Assembly: GCA_018667855.1 (NCBI GenBank)
Contig: JABIRL010000350.1
Coordinates: 1 to 57,832, forward strand
Origin: Rhodospirillaceae bacterium
GTDB taxonomy: Bacteria > Pseudomonadota > Alphaproteobacteria > GCA-2731375
Direction of reading: 5' to 3'
DNA: 57,832 nt
The notes under the pieces were generated by a model that saw only the letters and a program-made list of their open reading frames with translations, did not search any database and had not been told where the DNA came from. Positions 1 to 7,686 of the stretch are shown here, in pieces. The translations under genes and the position numbers were made by a program. Numbering within the stretch: the stretch's first letter is position 1; each line of letters begins with the position of its first letter.

Positions 1-720
1 GCCCAACCAATCCAGACACACCCACGGTTTGACCCGTTTGACGCCCTGATCGGCTTGCCAGCCCAAATAAGTTCCCGGGCGAACCCTTGAACCATCCTGA
101 CCGACCGGATCGCTCCCCCCGAAGGCTTTGCGATCCCCGTTCCGCCGCACCTCTCGGCTATGCCCGAAGGCACCGCCCGGAAATACCGCGTCCCGGTTGC
201 CGAAGATCCAGTGGGCCCGAAAGCCAATCCTTCCTTTCGGCGGACCTTGGCTGCCGCGCGCCTCCGAAGAGGGGCTGGCTTCCCTGATCCCGGCTCCGTC
301 GTTTGGCATTCGACGGGTCCGAAGACCCGCCAAACGTCAATCGTCTCGGCCTTTGGCCGCCATACCCGAAGGTATCTTGGCCCCGCGCCCGGTTACCCGA
401 AGGCTTTCACCCGAAGGTTCCCTGTCGCGGTTGCCGGACCCAATGGTTTGCCCGAAGACCCGCCATCCGCTCCGACCAGCCGATATATCCGAAGACATAC
501 CAGCCATTCGACCCTTCACCGAACGATGTTACCCGGAGGCGACACCGAAGGTTCCCGGTCCCGAAATACCATCCGCTTTGGTTGCCCATCGCGGTATCCA
601 GCAGCCTTTCCCGACCGAAGTCGGTTCGAACAGTTGGGTCTTGGTACCCCGCGACGATCCCGGCTTTTGAACTTCCAGCTTTTGAAGGCTTGAACTTCGT
701 CCCTCGTGACCGCTGAGATG
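1..720. repeat. Gene-free CCGAAG-rich degenerate repeat tract
   Basis: No convincing gene is seen here. Three forward frames and several reverse frames are open together, which reflects C-rich composition with few stops rather than coding. The hexamer CCGAAG occurs 12 times on the plus strand between 119 and 620 (starts 119, 164, 200, 264, 319, 366, 397, 411, 452, 489, 545, 615). Its flanks are partly repeated: CCGAAGACCCGCCA at 319 and 452, CCCGAAGGCTTT at 118 and 396, CCGAAGGTTCCC at 411 and 545. On the minus strand each copy reads CTTCGG. The copy at 611-624 sits in a small hairpin (CCGAC, loop CGAA, GTCGG). It could be a decayed minisatellite, a decayed repeat-protein gene or a non-coding repeat; function is unknown. 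Confidence 0.5.
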
Positions 721-779
721 AATGTTGGATCAGGATGATGCGGCAAACAAGATGAAATTAGAAGAATGCGTCGAAAAAC

Positions 780-828
780 TGTGGATAACTGAAATAATAT
801 TACACAATTGCCCCACAAGCTATCCACA
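780..828. promoter_or_regulatory. Two DnaA-box-like sites
   Basis: TGTGGATAA at 780-788 is a perfect DnaA box in inverse orientation (TTATCCACA), and CTATCCACA at 820-828 matches with one mismatch. They face each other across an AT-rich spacer inside a gene-free region. A third near match, TTATCCGCA, lies at 1121-1129 within a palindrome. Two good sites are too few to claim an origin; they may instead be a regulatory DnaA target or chance. Confidence 0.35.
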
Positions 829-914
829 CCCCACGGTTAACCATTCAGGAATCGATTGTCGAATCATAGTCTTACACGGTATGTTATGGAAAATAATTGG
901 GCCAAATATTACTT

Positions 915-1010
915 TGAAATCTGTTGGATTTCATCGGAATCAGGGGAAATTTATGCCAATCCGATCCGGATTTGGGGTCGAATCATGTGTTTGGATGCAT
1001 TCATCCAAAC
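915..1010. repeat. Two short perfect hairpins
   Basis: TGAAATC (915-921) pairs with GATTTCA (927-933) across a 5-base loop, and GTTTGGATG (989-997) pairs with CATCCAAAC (1002-1010) across a 4-base loop. They lie in the AT-richer gene-free stretch together with GAATC (GANTC) sites at 849, 861, 937, 980, 1018 and 1137. No reading frame here looks coding. Confidence 0.5.
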
Positions 1011-1058
1011 CGCAACAGAATCGGATCAAACAGCCGGTGAAAACTACGCTCGTCTCCC

Positions 1059-1099
1059 TAGCGCATGTCGCGTTCAATTGAACGCGAAGCCATGCGCTA
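1059..1099. repeat. Long palindrome with an 18-bp perfect core
   Basis: TAGCGCATG (1059-1067) and CATGCGCTA (1091-1099) are inverted arms around the perfect palindrome CGCGTTCAATTGAACGCG (1069-1086). It is followed 12 bases later by a second, related palindrome. Both lie just beyond the end of the leftward dehydrogenase gene. It could act as a 3' stem or be a mobile palindromic element. Confidence 0.6.
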
Positions 1100-1111
1100 A
1101 AACCTTTAAGA

Positions 1112-1163
1112 TAGAGCAACTTATCCGCAGTCAATTGAATCCAATTGACCGCGGGTTGCTCTA
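1112..1163. repeat. TAGAGCA-type intergenic palindrome overlapping a stop codon
   Basis: TAGAGCAAC (1112-1120) and GTTGCTCTA (1155-1163) form the outer stem; CCGC/GCGG and GTCAATTG/CAATTGAC form inner stems. The last three bases, read on the minus strand, are the TAG stop of the dehydrogenase gene ending at 1161. The same kind of element occurs at 36794-36820 and 36833-36905. Similar TAGAGCA...TGCTCTA palindromes are, from memory, common in alphaproteobacterial intergenic DNA. Confidence 0.65.
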
Positions 1164-2330
1164 GAAAGCGGCCTGCAGAATTTCCATAACCTGCGCCGGC
1201 GAGCGGATCTCCCGGGGGTTGGAGTAGGTCCAGGAATCCAACATGCAGTTTTCCGCCAGCTGCGGTAGTTGCTCCTCCGTGATGTCAACATCGCGCAGGG
1301 TCCGGGGCATGCCCAAACCGGAAATCAGCTTGTCCAGGGCATCACCGGCGGAACCCCGAGGCTGGCCCAGGGCCCCGGCAATATCGGCCTGCCGGTTGGA
1401 GTTGATGGCGGCGTTGTAGTCCATGACATAAGGCAGCATGACGCAGGAGGTATAGCCGTGGGGCACGTTGGCGGTGCCGCCCAGAATATGCCCAATGGCG
1501 TGGCTGGCGCCCAGGCGGGTGCCGGTGACAATACCGGTCATGGAGATCCACGCGCCCATAAGGCATTGCAGGCGGGCTTCCAGGTCGGACGGGTCTTCCT
1601 TGACCCGCGCGAGCCCCTCGCTCAACAGACGCAGGGCCTGCAAGGCGGCGCCGTCGGTATAGGCGTTGGCATCCAGCGAGCAATAGGTTTCCACCGCGTG
1701 ATCCACGGCACGGATGCCGGTGGACAGCCACAGCCATTCCGGCGTGTGAACGGTGACGGCGGGATCGAGGATCACCGATATGGGGATGATGCCGGGATGC
1801 ATATAGCTTTGTTTCAGTTTCTCCACCGTGTTGGTGATGCCGGCGCGGGCATTGAACTCACCGCCTGACAGGGTAGTCGGCACGACGATCTGGCGCACGG
1901 TGGGTGCGTCATATTCGGGGAAATGACGATCGCCGTTTTCATCCACCACGGTGCGATATGGCTCCAGGCCCTCTGCCTCGTTGATGTGATGCTCCAGGCA
2001 GATGGTGACCGCCTTGCCGCCGTCGGTGGCGGAGCCGCCGCCAAAGCTGACCAGCAGATCACAGCCGGCTTCCCGTGCCGCATTGGCGCAACCCACCACG
2101 GCCTCGCGCGGGGAATGGGACGGCATATGATCCCACCGCCCGGCATACCGGGAACCCAAGGCATCGGCCATGGCGTCAACCGCGTTCGTTTCCCGGTTTA
2201 ACGTACCGCTGACCAGCAGAAAAACCCGTTCGGCGCCCAGGCGTTCGGCCTCCCCCGCCACGGCTGCTGCCGCTTCCTGGCCGAATATGACCCTTTCCAT
2301 GCCGGTGAAGACGACTTCTCCGCTTTGCAT
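1161..2330 (-). CDS. Maleylacetate-reductase-like dehydrogenase (Fe-ADH fold)
   Basis: A 389-residue protein of the iron-containing alcohol dehydrogenase superfamily. The NAD-binding GGGSATD motif lies at residues 97-103. The usual first metal ligand, the Asp of the G-x-D-A-x-x-H motif, is replaced by Arg207, while His211, His277, His281 and His291 are kept. As I recall, this arrangement fits the maleylacetate reductase branch (ring-cleavage product reduction) better than classical iron alcohol dehydrogenases. The ATG follows a GGGA ribosome site at about 9 bases. It starts 16 bases after the MlrC-type gene, so the two are probably co-transcribed. The TAG stop is supplied by the flanking palindrome. 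The exact substrate is inferred only. Confidence 0.75.
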   Translation of the reverse strand: MQSGEVVFTGMERVIFGQEAAAAVAGEAERLGAERVFLLVSGTLNRETNAVDAMADALGSRYAGRWDHMPSHSPREAVVGCANAAREAGCDLLVSFGGGSATDGGKAVTICLEHHINEAEGLEPYRTVVDENGDRHFPEYDAPTVRQIVVPTTLSGGEFNARAGITNTVEKLKQSYMHPGIIPISVILDPAVTVHTPEWLWLSTGIRAVDHAVETYCSLDANAYTDGAALQALRLLSEGLARVKEDPSDLEARLQCLMGAWISMTGIVTGTRLGASHAIGHILGGTANVPHGYTSCVMLPYVMDYNAAINSNRQADIAGALGQPRGSAGDALDKLISGLGMPRTLRDVDITEEQLPQLAENCMLDSWTYSNPREIRSPAQVMEILQAAF

Positions 2331-2346
2331 TGTATCTGTTCCCTTT

Positions 2347-3837
2347 TTACGACGGATTGGGGTCGTTGATCTTGTCCAGGGGGAAGATCGGCCGCCGGAC
2401 GTTTTTGAAATCCAGCATGTCGTAATCAGAGGTGCAGACCCCGACGCCGGCGCATTCGATTACCTGTTTCGCCACCTCGCCAAAGCCGGCGCGGTAGTGG
2501 ATGCGGCTTTTCAGCATCAGATAACTTTTTTTCAGGGGATCGATCCCGAGAGAGAGGAAACAATTCAGATCGTTGGGTTCCTGGTGGCGGCTGATCACCA
2601 CGATCTCCACCGCGCCGGTATCCAGCACCACCGTCGGGCCCATGTCCTGCAGGATGCCTGTCTGGGCCGGGCCCAGATTGCGGAACTGCCCGTTGGAGAT
2701 CAATTTGACCACGCCCGTGACCTGACGCGGCTCGCCCTTGCGGTCAATGGACGGCATGTCGATCTTGCCGCCCAAATTGATGGTGACCTGGGCGCCGATG
2801 CCGGCGGCGATCATTTCCTGCACGGCGCCGGGATCGTGGATGGCGAAGGCGGCGACGTCTTCCAGGCCGGCGTCCAGCACCCCGCCCAGCACGGTCATGG
2901 TATCCATGGTCCCACCGGAGGCGGCATTGTCGTAATGATCGAGCACCACCACCGGGCCGTCCGTGGCTGCCTTGGCGCGAGCCAGAGAGTCTTCCAGCGG
3001 TTCGATCTGATAGACGAAGGCCTCCCGTTCGTTCCAGGCGAAATCCAGCAATTCATCGCGATAGCGCTCCGCCAGGTCCGGGTCATTGTCGGTCACCACC
3101 ACGGCCGACAGGCCCGCGTTATGAATGTCCGCATGGGGAAAGCCCACGAACAAGGTCGCGATCAGGGCGCCCTCGGCCTCCATGCGCCGGGTCATCTCCT
3201 GCAAGTCCTTGTTGGGAAAGTTATCCGTACCCTGTCGCATGACGTGGGGCAGCATGGGCCGGTTGCCCCAGGCCAGGGTCGGCTGTCCCTTTCCACTCAG
3301 CATCGCAAACAAGGGCCGTCCCGCCCGCGCCGCTGTTTCGTAATTATCAATATGGGGATAGGTCTGATAGCCGGCGATCACCGTGGCATTGTCGGCAATG
3401 GCTGCATACATGTTAGTATGCATATCCAAAGTGACGGCCATGGGCACGTCCGGGGCGATGCGCCGTATATTGGCCAGCAATGTGCCTTCGCCGTCGTCGG
3501 AACTCTGGGTCACCATGGCGCCATGCAGGTCCAGCAGAATGGCGTCGCAGCCTTGCTCTATAGCCGCCAAAATTCGTGAAGTGATGTATTCGTAGGCATC
3601 ATCATGCACCGGACCCGAGGGCGGCGCATTGGCGGCGATGGGAAAAACCATTTCGGCCCCGGCTTCCTCCGCCAAGTCGATATAAGCACCAACGCCGCTG
3701 TTGGTGCCTTTGTAAGCGTCGTAGACCTCCTGTCCTTCATAGGGCAGGGGTTGCGCCTTGGCGAAGCGTTCAATGGGTGTCGGCACCGGCGAAAAGGTGT
3801 TGGTTTCATGTTTCATCATGGCGATGACCACACGCAT
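2347..3837 (-). CDS. M81 family metallopeptidase (MlrC-like), first copy
   Basis: MlrC family, named after the microcystinase pathway hydrolase of sphingomonads; most homologues have unknown peptide or amide substrates. The N-terminal HETNTF motif (residues 10-15) and the later DLHGAM and DMHTNM motifs supply the expected zinc-binding Asp/His residues. The chosen ATG at 3837 gives 496 residues and a start typical of the family; it is preceded by GGGAGA. A longer reading to 3906 would add 23 unconserved residues. It is upstream of and probably co-transcribed with the maleylacetate-reductase-like gene and divergent from the SDR at 4015. A second, diverged M81 gene lies at 32240-33778. Confidence 0.85.
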   Translation of the reverse strand: MRVVIAMMKHETNTFSPVPTPIERFAKAQPLPYEGQEVYDAYKGTNSGVGAYIDLAEEAGAEMVFPIAANAPPSGPVHDDAYEYITSRILAAIEQGCDAILLDLHGAMVTQSSDDGEGTLLANIRRIAPDVPMAVTLDMHTNMYAAIADNATVIAGYQTYPHIDNYETAARAGRPLFAMLSGKGQPTLAWGNRPMLPHVMRQGTDNFPNKDLQEMTRRMEAEGALIATLFVGFPHADIHNAGLSAVVVTDNDPDLAERYRDELLDFAWNEREAFVYQIEPLEDSLARAKAATDGPVVVLDHYDNAASGGTMDTMTVLGGVLDAGLEDVAAFAIHDPGAVQEMIAAGIGAQVTINLGGKIDMPSIDRKGEPRQVTGVVKLISNGQFRNLGPAQTGILQDMGPTVVLDTGAVEIVVISRHQEPNDLNCFLSLGIDPLKKSYLMLKSRIHYRAGFGEVAKQVIECAGVGVCTSDYDMLDFKNVRRPIFPLDKINDPNPS

Positions 3838-3915
3838 GGCTGTCTCCCGTTCAAATGTTTCTTGGGCCGTAGGCTGGCAGAGGGTTCGGGTGGTGGCAAG
3901 AGCCATATTGGCGCG

Positions 3916-3968
3916 CGAACCGCAGTAGCGGCCAAGGGAATGTAATAAGTTTACGCATATGCGGTTCG
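3916..3968. promoter_or_regulatory. Candidate operator in divergent intergenic region
   Basis: In the 177-base space between the divergent MlrC and SDR genes, CGAACCGC (3916-3923) is repeated in inverse orientation as GCGGTTCG (3961-3968). A perfect palindrome CGCATATGCG (3954-3963) overlaps the right arm. Such paired symmetrical sites between divergent genes often bind a repressor or activator dimer. No regulator gene lies next to it, so the role is inferred. Confidence 0.4.
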
Positions 3969-4014
3969 ATCCACTACTCTGGAACAGATCAATAAATAAA
4001 CAGGAGGAATCATC

Positions 4015-4788
4015 ATGGGCAAATTGGATGGCAAGGTCGCGATCATTACCGGCGGGTCGGGTGGCATCGGCAGCGCGGCGGCGAAATTGTTCGCGGCGGA
4101 AGGCGGCCGGATTATTCTGGTCGATCTGGATGGCGACGCGTTACAAGGCACGGTAGCGGCGATCGGGGCGGAACAGGCGGCCGCCGTTGTTGCCGATGTG
4201 ACCGACGATGAGCAGACACAGGCTTACGTCGTGGCGGCGGTCGAAAAGTTCGGCGGTGTCGATATTGCCCTGCTGAATGCGGGCATAGAGGGCACGATCC
4301 AGCCGATCACGGACTATCCGGTGGAAATGTTCGACAAGGTCATCGCCGTGAATGTCCGCGGCGTCTTCCTGGGACTGAAATACGTCATGCCGGTGATCAG
4401 CAGGCGCGGCGGCGGCAGCATCGTTATCACCTCATCCACCGCCGGAATTCGTGGCACCAACGGCATGTCGGCCTATATCACCTCCAAGCACGCGGTCATT
4501 GGCCTGATGCGGACCGCCGCTCTGGAAGGTGCGGAATCGAACATCCGCGTTAACACGGTTAACCCCGCACCCATCGACACCCGCATGATGGCCTCGATTG
4601 AGGAGCAGCGTGGCCTGCCGACCGGCGACCGCTCAAACCGCCCCATGGCCCAGCGCCTGCCGTTGCAGCGCTATGGCGAGCCGGAGGAAGTGGCGCGGTT
4701 GATGCTGTTTCTCGGCAGCGAGGATGGCTCGTTTTGTACGGGCGGTGTTTATATGGTCGATGGCGGCGTCTCCGCGGGCCCGGTCTGA
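4015..4788 (+). CDS. SDR family NAD(P)-dependent oxidoreductase
   Basis: A 257-residue classical short-chain dehydrogenase. The cofactor loop TGGSGGIG is at residues 12-19, NAG at 88-90, catalytic Ser at 140-141, and Tyr154 with Lys158 form the Y-x3-K pair. An acidic residue after the second strand (VDLDG, 36-40) suggests NAD preference. An AGGAGG ribosome site lies 8 bases before the ATG. It is the first gene of a rightward pair with the methyltransferase 39 bases downstream. Substrate unknown; it probably oxidises a secondary alcohol in the neighbouring catabolic pathway. Confidence 0.88.
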   Translation: MGKLDGKVAIITGGSGGIGSAAAKLFAAEGGRIILVDLDGDALQGTVAAIGAEQAAAVVADVTDDEQTQAYVVAAVEKFGGVDIALLNAGIEGTIQPITDYPVEMFDKVIAVNVRGVFLGLKYVMPVISRRGGGSIVITSSTAGIRGTNGMSAYITSKHAVIGLMRTAALEGAESNIRVNTVNPAPIDTRMMASIEEQRGLPTGDRSNRPMAQRLPLQRYGEPEEVARLMLFLGSEDGSFCTGGVYMVDGGVSAGPV

Positions 4789-4827
4789 GGCGGGACCGCG
4801 GAAGGGATAGGATGGAGTACCTGTAAT

Positions 4828-5838
4828 ATGACCAATGAACGACCAACAACCGTACGCCTGCAAAAGATGTCCTGGGCCTTTACGGAATCGGCGGTGCTTT
4901 TCGCCGCCATTCAGAGCGGTTTTTTCACCGCCGTTTCCACCCATGGTGAAAGTTCCCAGGCTATCGCCGATGCCATGGGTATCACAGACGCAAACGCGCA
5001 ACGGATGATCGTCGCATTGCTGACCATGGATCTCATCGAACCGGATGGCGAGGGTTTTCGGAATGCCCCGGATGTGGAACGGTTCCTGGTCGAAAATACC
5101 CGCAGCTATGCCGGCCGATGGATTTCCTGGTTTCATCATCAATGGGAAAACTGGGGGAAGCTGGGCGACCGGCTGCAAAATAAAGGTCCGGAGCAGACCT
5201 TGGGCTTTTATAACGAAGGCTTCACCGTCGAACATGCACGGCGCTACCATCAGGCAACCTCCAGCGTTGGTTTGGGCGCGGCCCGCAAGTTTCTGGCGGA
5301 GGTGGATCTGAGCGGCCGTCACAAGCTGCTGGATCTGGGCGGCGGTTCCGGCGCCTATTCGATCGAGGCGGCGAAGAAATATCCGGAGCTTCAGGCCGTG
5401 GTTCTGGATCTGGCCGAAGTGGTGGTTATCTCCCGCGAGTTTATCTCCGAACATGGCGTGGAAGATCGGGTCAGCGCGGAAAAATGCGATTTCACCTCCG
5501 ATCCGTTCCCTGACGGGGCCGACGTCATTTTGATGAACTCCAATCTCCCGCAATATTCCGGAGAGGTCATCGCTCAAGTGGTTCAGAAAGCCTATGACGC
5601 GTTGGTGCCGGGCGGCGAGATGCATATCTGCGGCGAGATGATCAACGAGGATTGGCACGGCCCGCTCATTCCGGCCATGTGCGCCATTCATGGTGTGCTG
5701 TTCAATTCCACTGCCCTGCCGCACCGGCCAAGCGAATGTATTGGATATTTCGAGGCGGCCGGTTTTGTCGATGTCTCGGTCAGAGAGTTCATTCCCGACA
5801 TCCTGCAACACATCACCGGTCGCAAACCGAAAATCTAA
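4828..5838 (+). CDS. Class I SAM-dependent O-methyltransferase-like protein
   Basis: A 336-residue protein resembling the plant-type/acetylserotonin O-methyltransferase family: an N-terminal winged-helix dimerisation region (about residues 10-90) and a C-terminal Rossmann domain with the SAM-binding DLGGGSG motif at 169-175 and an acidic VVLDL strand end following. It sits 39 bases behind the SDR and is convergent with the next SDR. A four-codon open frame (ATG at 4812, ending TAA) lies just before the start and may be noise. The methyl acceptor is unknown. The gene could also belong to a related group acting on small ketoacids or polyketides. Confidence 0.78.
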   Translation: MTNERPTTVRLQKMSWAFTESAVLFAAIQSGFFTAVSTHGESSQAIADAMGITDANAQRMIVALLTMDLIEPDGEGFRNAPDVERFLVENTRSYAGRWISWFHHQWENWGKLGDRLQNKGPEQTLGFYNEGFTVEHARRYHQATSSVGLGAARKFLAEVDLSGRHKLLDLGGGSGAYSIEAAKKYPELQAVVLDLAEVVVISREFISEHGVEDRVSAEKCDFTSDPFPDGADVILMNSNLPQYSGEVIAQVVQKAYDALVPGGEMHICGEMINEDWHGPLIPAMCAIHGVLFNSTALPHRPSECIGYFEAAGFVDVSVREFIPDILQHITGRKPKI

Positions 5839-5866
5839 ATATCGGCCAGATATCGAGAATGGTGAG

Positions 5867-6625
5867 CTATTGCGTGGCCCGCCCTCCGGATATATCAATA
5901 ATGCTTCCCGTTGAATGGCGGGCTTCTTCCGAGAGCAGCCACAGCACGGCGCCTGATACATCCCGCACCTCGCCGATCCGGCCGTTCGGCGTACTCGCGA
6001 CAACCGTCTTCAACCATTCTGGACTTAACTCGGCGCCGGCTTTCACCATATCCGTATTGATGACGCCGGGTCTGACCCCGAATACACAGATGCCTTGCGG
6101 CGCTTGCTCCTTGGCAAGGCCGATGGTCAAGGTATCGACGGCTGCCTTGCCGGCGGCGTAATCCACGAAAGACCCCGGAGAATAGGACCTGGATGCGGCC
6201 GAAGAGATGTTGACGATGGCGCCGCCCTGTCCGCCGTGGCGTTTCGCCATTCGTTGCACGGCGGCGCGACAGCAAAGGAATAAACCAAAGACATTGATCT
6301 CCAGCATGCGGTGGGTTGCTTCAATGTCGAGCTCCTCAATGGGACCAATACCCGTTGCGATACCGGCGCTGTTGACGACCCCGGTGATCTGGCCGAGCTC
6401 TTCCGCCGTGCGGCTGAATAATTTCTCGACGTCATCCGGCTTCGAGATATCCGCCCTGACGACGGTGGCCTTCATGCCCTGATCACGGACATCGGAGGCG
6501 ACATTTTGCGCACTGTCTTCGTCCGCCGTGTAGTTGATCCCGACGTGCCAGCCTCGCTCGGACGCTAATCGGGCGACATCCGCGCCGATCCCCCGGCTGC
6601 CGCCGGTAACCAGCAACACACTCAT
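5867..6625 (-). CDS. SDR family oxidoreductase
   Basis: A 252-residue short-chain dehydrogenase. TGGSRGIG at residues 7-14, NSAG at 85-88, Ser141/Ser142, Tyr156 and Lys160 complete the active site. The start ATG overlaps the stop of the upstream LLM oxidoreductase gene in an ATGA (6622-6625), so the two are translationally coupled. This ties it to a flavin-monooxygenase pathway rather than to the convergent methyltransferase, whose end is only 28 bases away. FabG-like sequence, but context does not suggest fatty acid synthesis. Confidence 0.88.
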   Translation of the reverse strand: MSVLLVTGGSRGIGADVARLASERGWHVGINYTADEDSAQNVASDVRDQGMKATVVRADISKPDDVEKLFSRTAEELGQITGVVNSAGIATGIGPIEELDIEATHRMLEINVFGLFLCCRAAVQRMAKRHGGQGGAIVNISSAASRSYSPGSFVDYAAGKAAVDTLTIGLAKEQAPQGICVFGVRPGVINTDMVKAGAELSPEWLKTVVASTPNGRIGEVRDVSGAVLWLLSEEARHSTGSIIDISGGRATQ

Positions 6626-7659
6626 TTGAAACCCCCGAAGGCGGCTGGTATGCGTTGGATATCCTGGATCACGCCGGCGGGCAGACTGCCCCGCAGTTCG
6701 GACGAGGCGCTGTCCGATACGGCATCGGAAATACCGCCGAAACGTTCCTCGATGGCGGCGGCGATCTCGTCATGGCGGCCGACGGCGGCGAATAGCCGGA
6801 CCACATCGTCACTGACTTCCGCCGTCATCTTGTCCCACTGATCGGTCTTGGACATGTGGTTCAGCTTGTGGCCTAGATCATCCAGACCGTGCTGTTCAAA
6901 AACCGGCCAATAGGCGCGCGTGGAGCCGTAGAAGCCGACACGCATGCGCACCCATTCCAGGGCCTTGTCCACGGTTTCATCGTCCGGACCGGTGGCGATA
7001 AAGCCGCCGCCGGAAATCTCGAAACTCTCGCGGGCCCGGCCGACGCTATCCAGGGCGCTTTGAAGACGAGGGATAACGATGTTTTCGAGATATTTGCGGG
7101 TGCAAAAGGCGTGCAGGCGGGCGCCGTCATATTCCTGGCCGGCCACCTTCATCATGGCGGGGCCCACGGCTGCCACGGTAATGGGTGGGGGCGAGCTATC
7201 TATTGGCTCGGGCGTGAAATTTGGGGTCATCAGGGTGAACCGGTAATGCTCGCCCTCGAAATTCAAGGCCTCGCCGGTCTTCCAGTTGTTCCAGATGGCG
7301 CGCAGGGCCTGGGCATATTCCCGCAGGCGCGGTGCCGGCGGGGTCCAGGGGGCCGAAAATCGGCGTTCGTTATGTCCTTTGACCTGACTGCCGATGCCAA
7401 GCACGAAACGGCCGTTCGAAGCCGATTGCAGATCCCAGCCGATATTGGCCACCGTCATGGGGCTGCGGGCAAAAGCGATGGCGATGCCGGTGGATAGCTG
7501 TAGCCGTTCCGTATTAACTGCGGCGACACCCAGGGGCATGAAGGGATCGTGGCGGTTTTCCAGCGTCGTGACGCCGTCATAGCCCTTGGCTTCGATCGCC
7601 CGTACCGCGTCTGGCACCTGACGCAGATCGTGTTGTGGAATGGTCGTCATCACCCGCAT
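6622..7659 (-). CDS. LLM class flavin-dependent oxidoreductase (first of three)
   Basis: A 345-residue luciferase-like TIM-barrel oxidoreductase, probably using F420 or FMN. It shows the family's LSTGIAIAFARSP segment, VLGIGSQVKGHNERR loop and PPITVAA region. It is preceded by a strong AGGAGGAAG site 5 bases before the ATG. It is coupled to the downstream SDR by a 4-base overlap. It lies 27 bases downstream of the Rieske oxygenase gene, so oxygenase, LLM enzyme and SDR probably form one leftward operon. Substrate unknown. Confidence 0.82.
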   Translation of the reverse strand: MRVMTTIPQHDLRQVPDAVRAIEAKGYDGVTTLENRHDPFMPLGVAAVNTERLQLSTGIAIAFARSPMTVANIGWDLQSASNGRFVLGIGSQVKGHNERRFSAPWTPPAPRLREYAQALRAIWNNWKTGEALNFEGEHYRFTLMTPNFTPEPIDSSPPPITVAAVGPAMMKVAGQEYDGARLHAFCTRKYLENIVIPRLQSALDSVGRARESFEISGGGFIATGPDDETVDKALEWVRMRVGFYGSTRAYWPVFEQHGLDDLGHKLNHMSKTDQWDKMTAEVSDDVVRLFAAVGRHDEIAAAIEERFGGISDAVSDSASSELRGSLPAGVIQDIQRIPAAFGGFK

Positions 7660-7686
7660 GGGGCTTCCTCCTGCTCTGAATGTTTC

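Noticed and set aside
119-620. CRISPR array
   Set aside because: The repeats are short, degenerate and irregularly spaced and no cas genes are present.
1-720. Several 60-180 codon open frames in all forward frames
   Set aside because: They overlap each other in different frames, have no ribosome sites and look low in complexity; openness follows from the C-rich composition.
780-1163. Chromosomal origin of replication
   Set aside because: Only one perfect and one near DnaA box, and none of the usual origin neighbours; kept only as a finding to check.
2170-3579. A 469-codon plus-strand frame opposite the first MlrC gene
   Set aside because: It is an antisense shadow; the minus strand carries an unmistakable M81 protein.
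4633-6003. A 456-codon minus-strand frame opposite the SDR and methyltransferase
   Set aside because: Antisense to two well-recognised genes, with no domain of its own.
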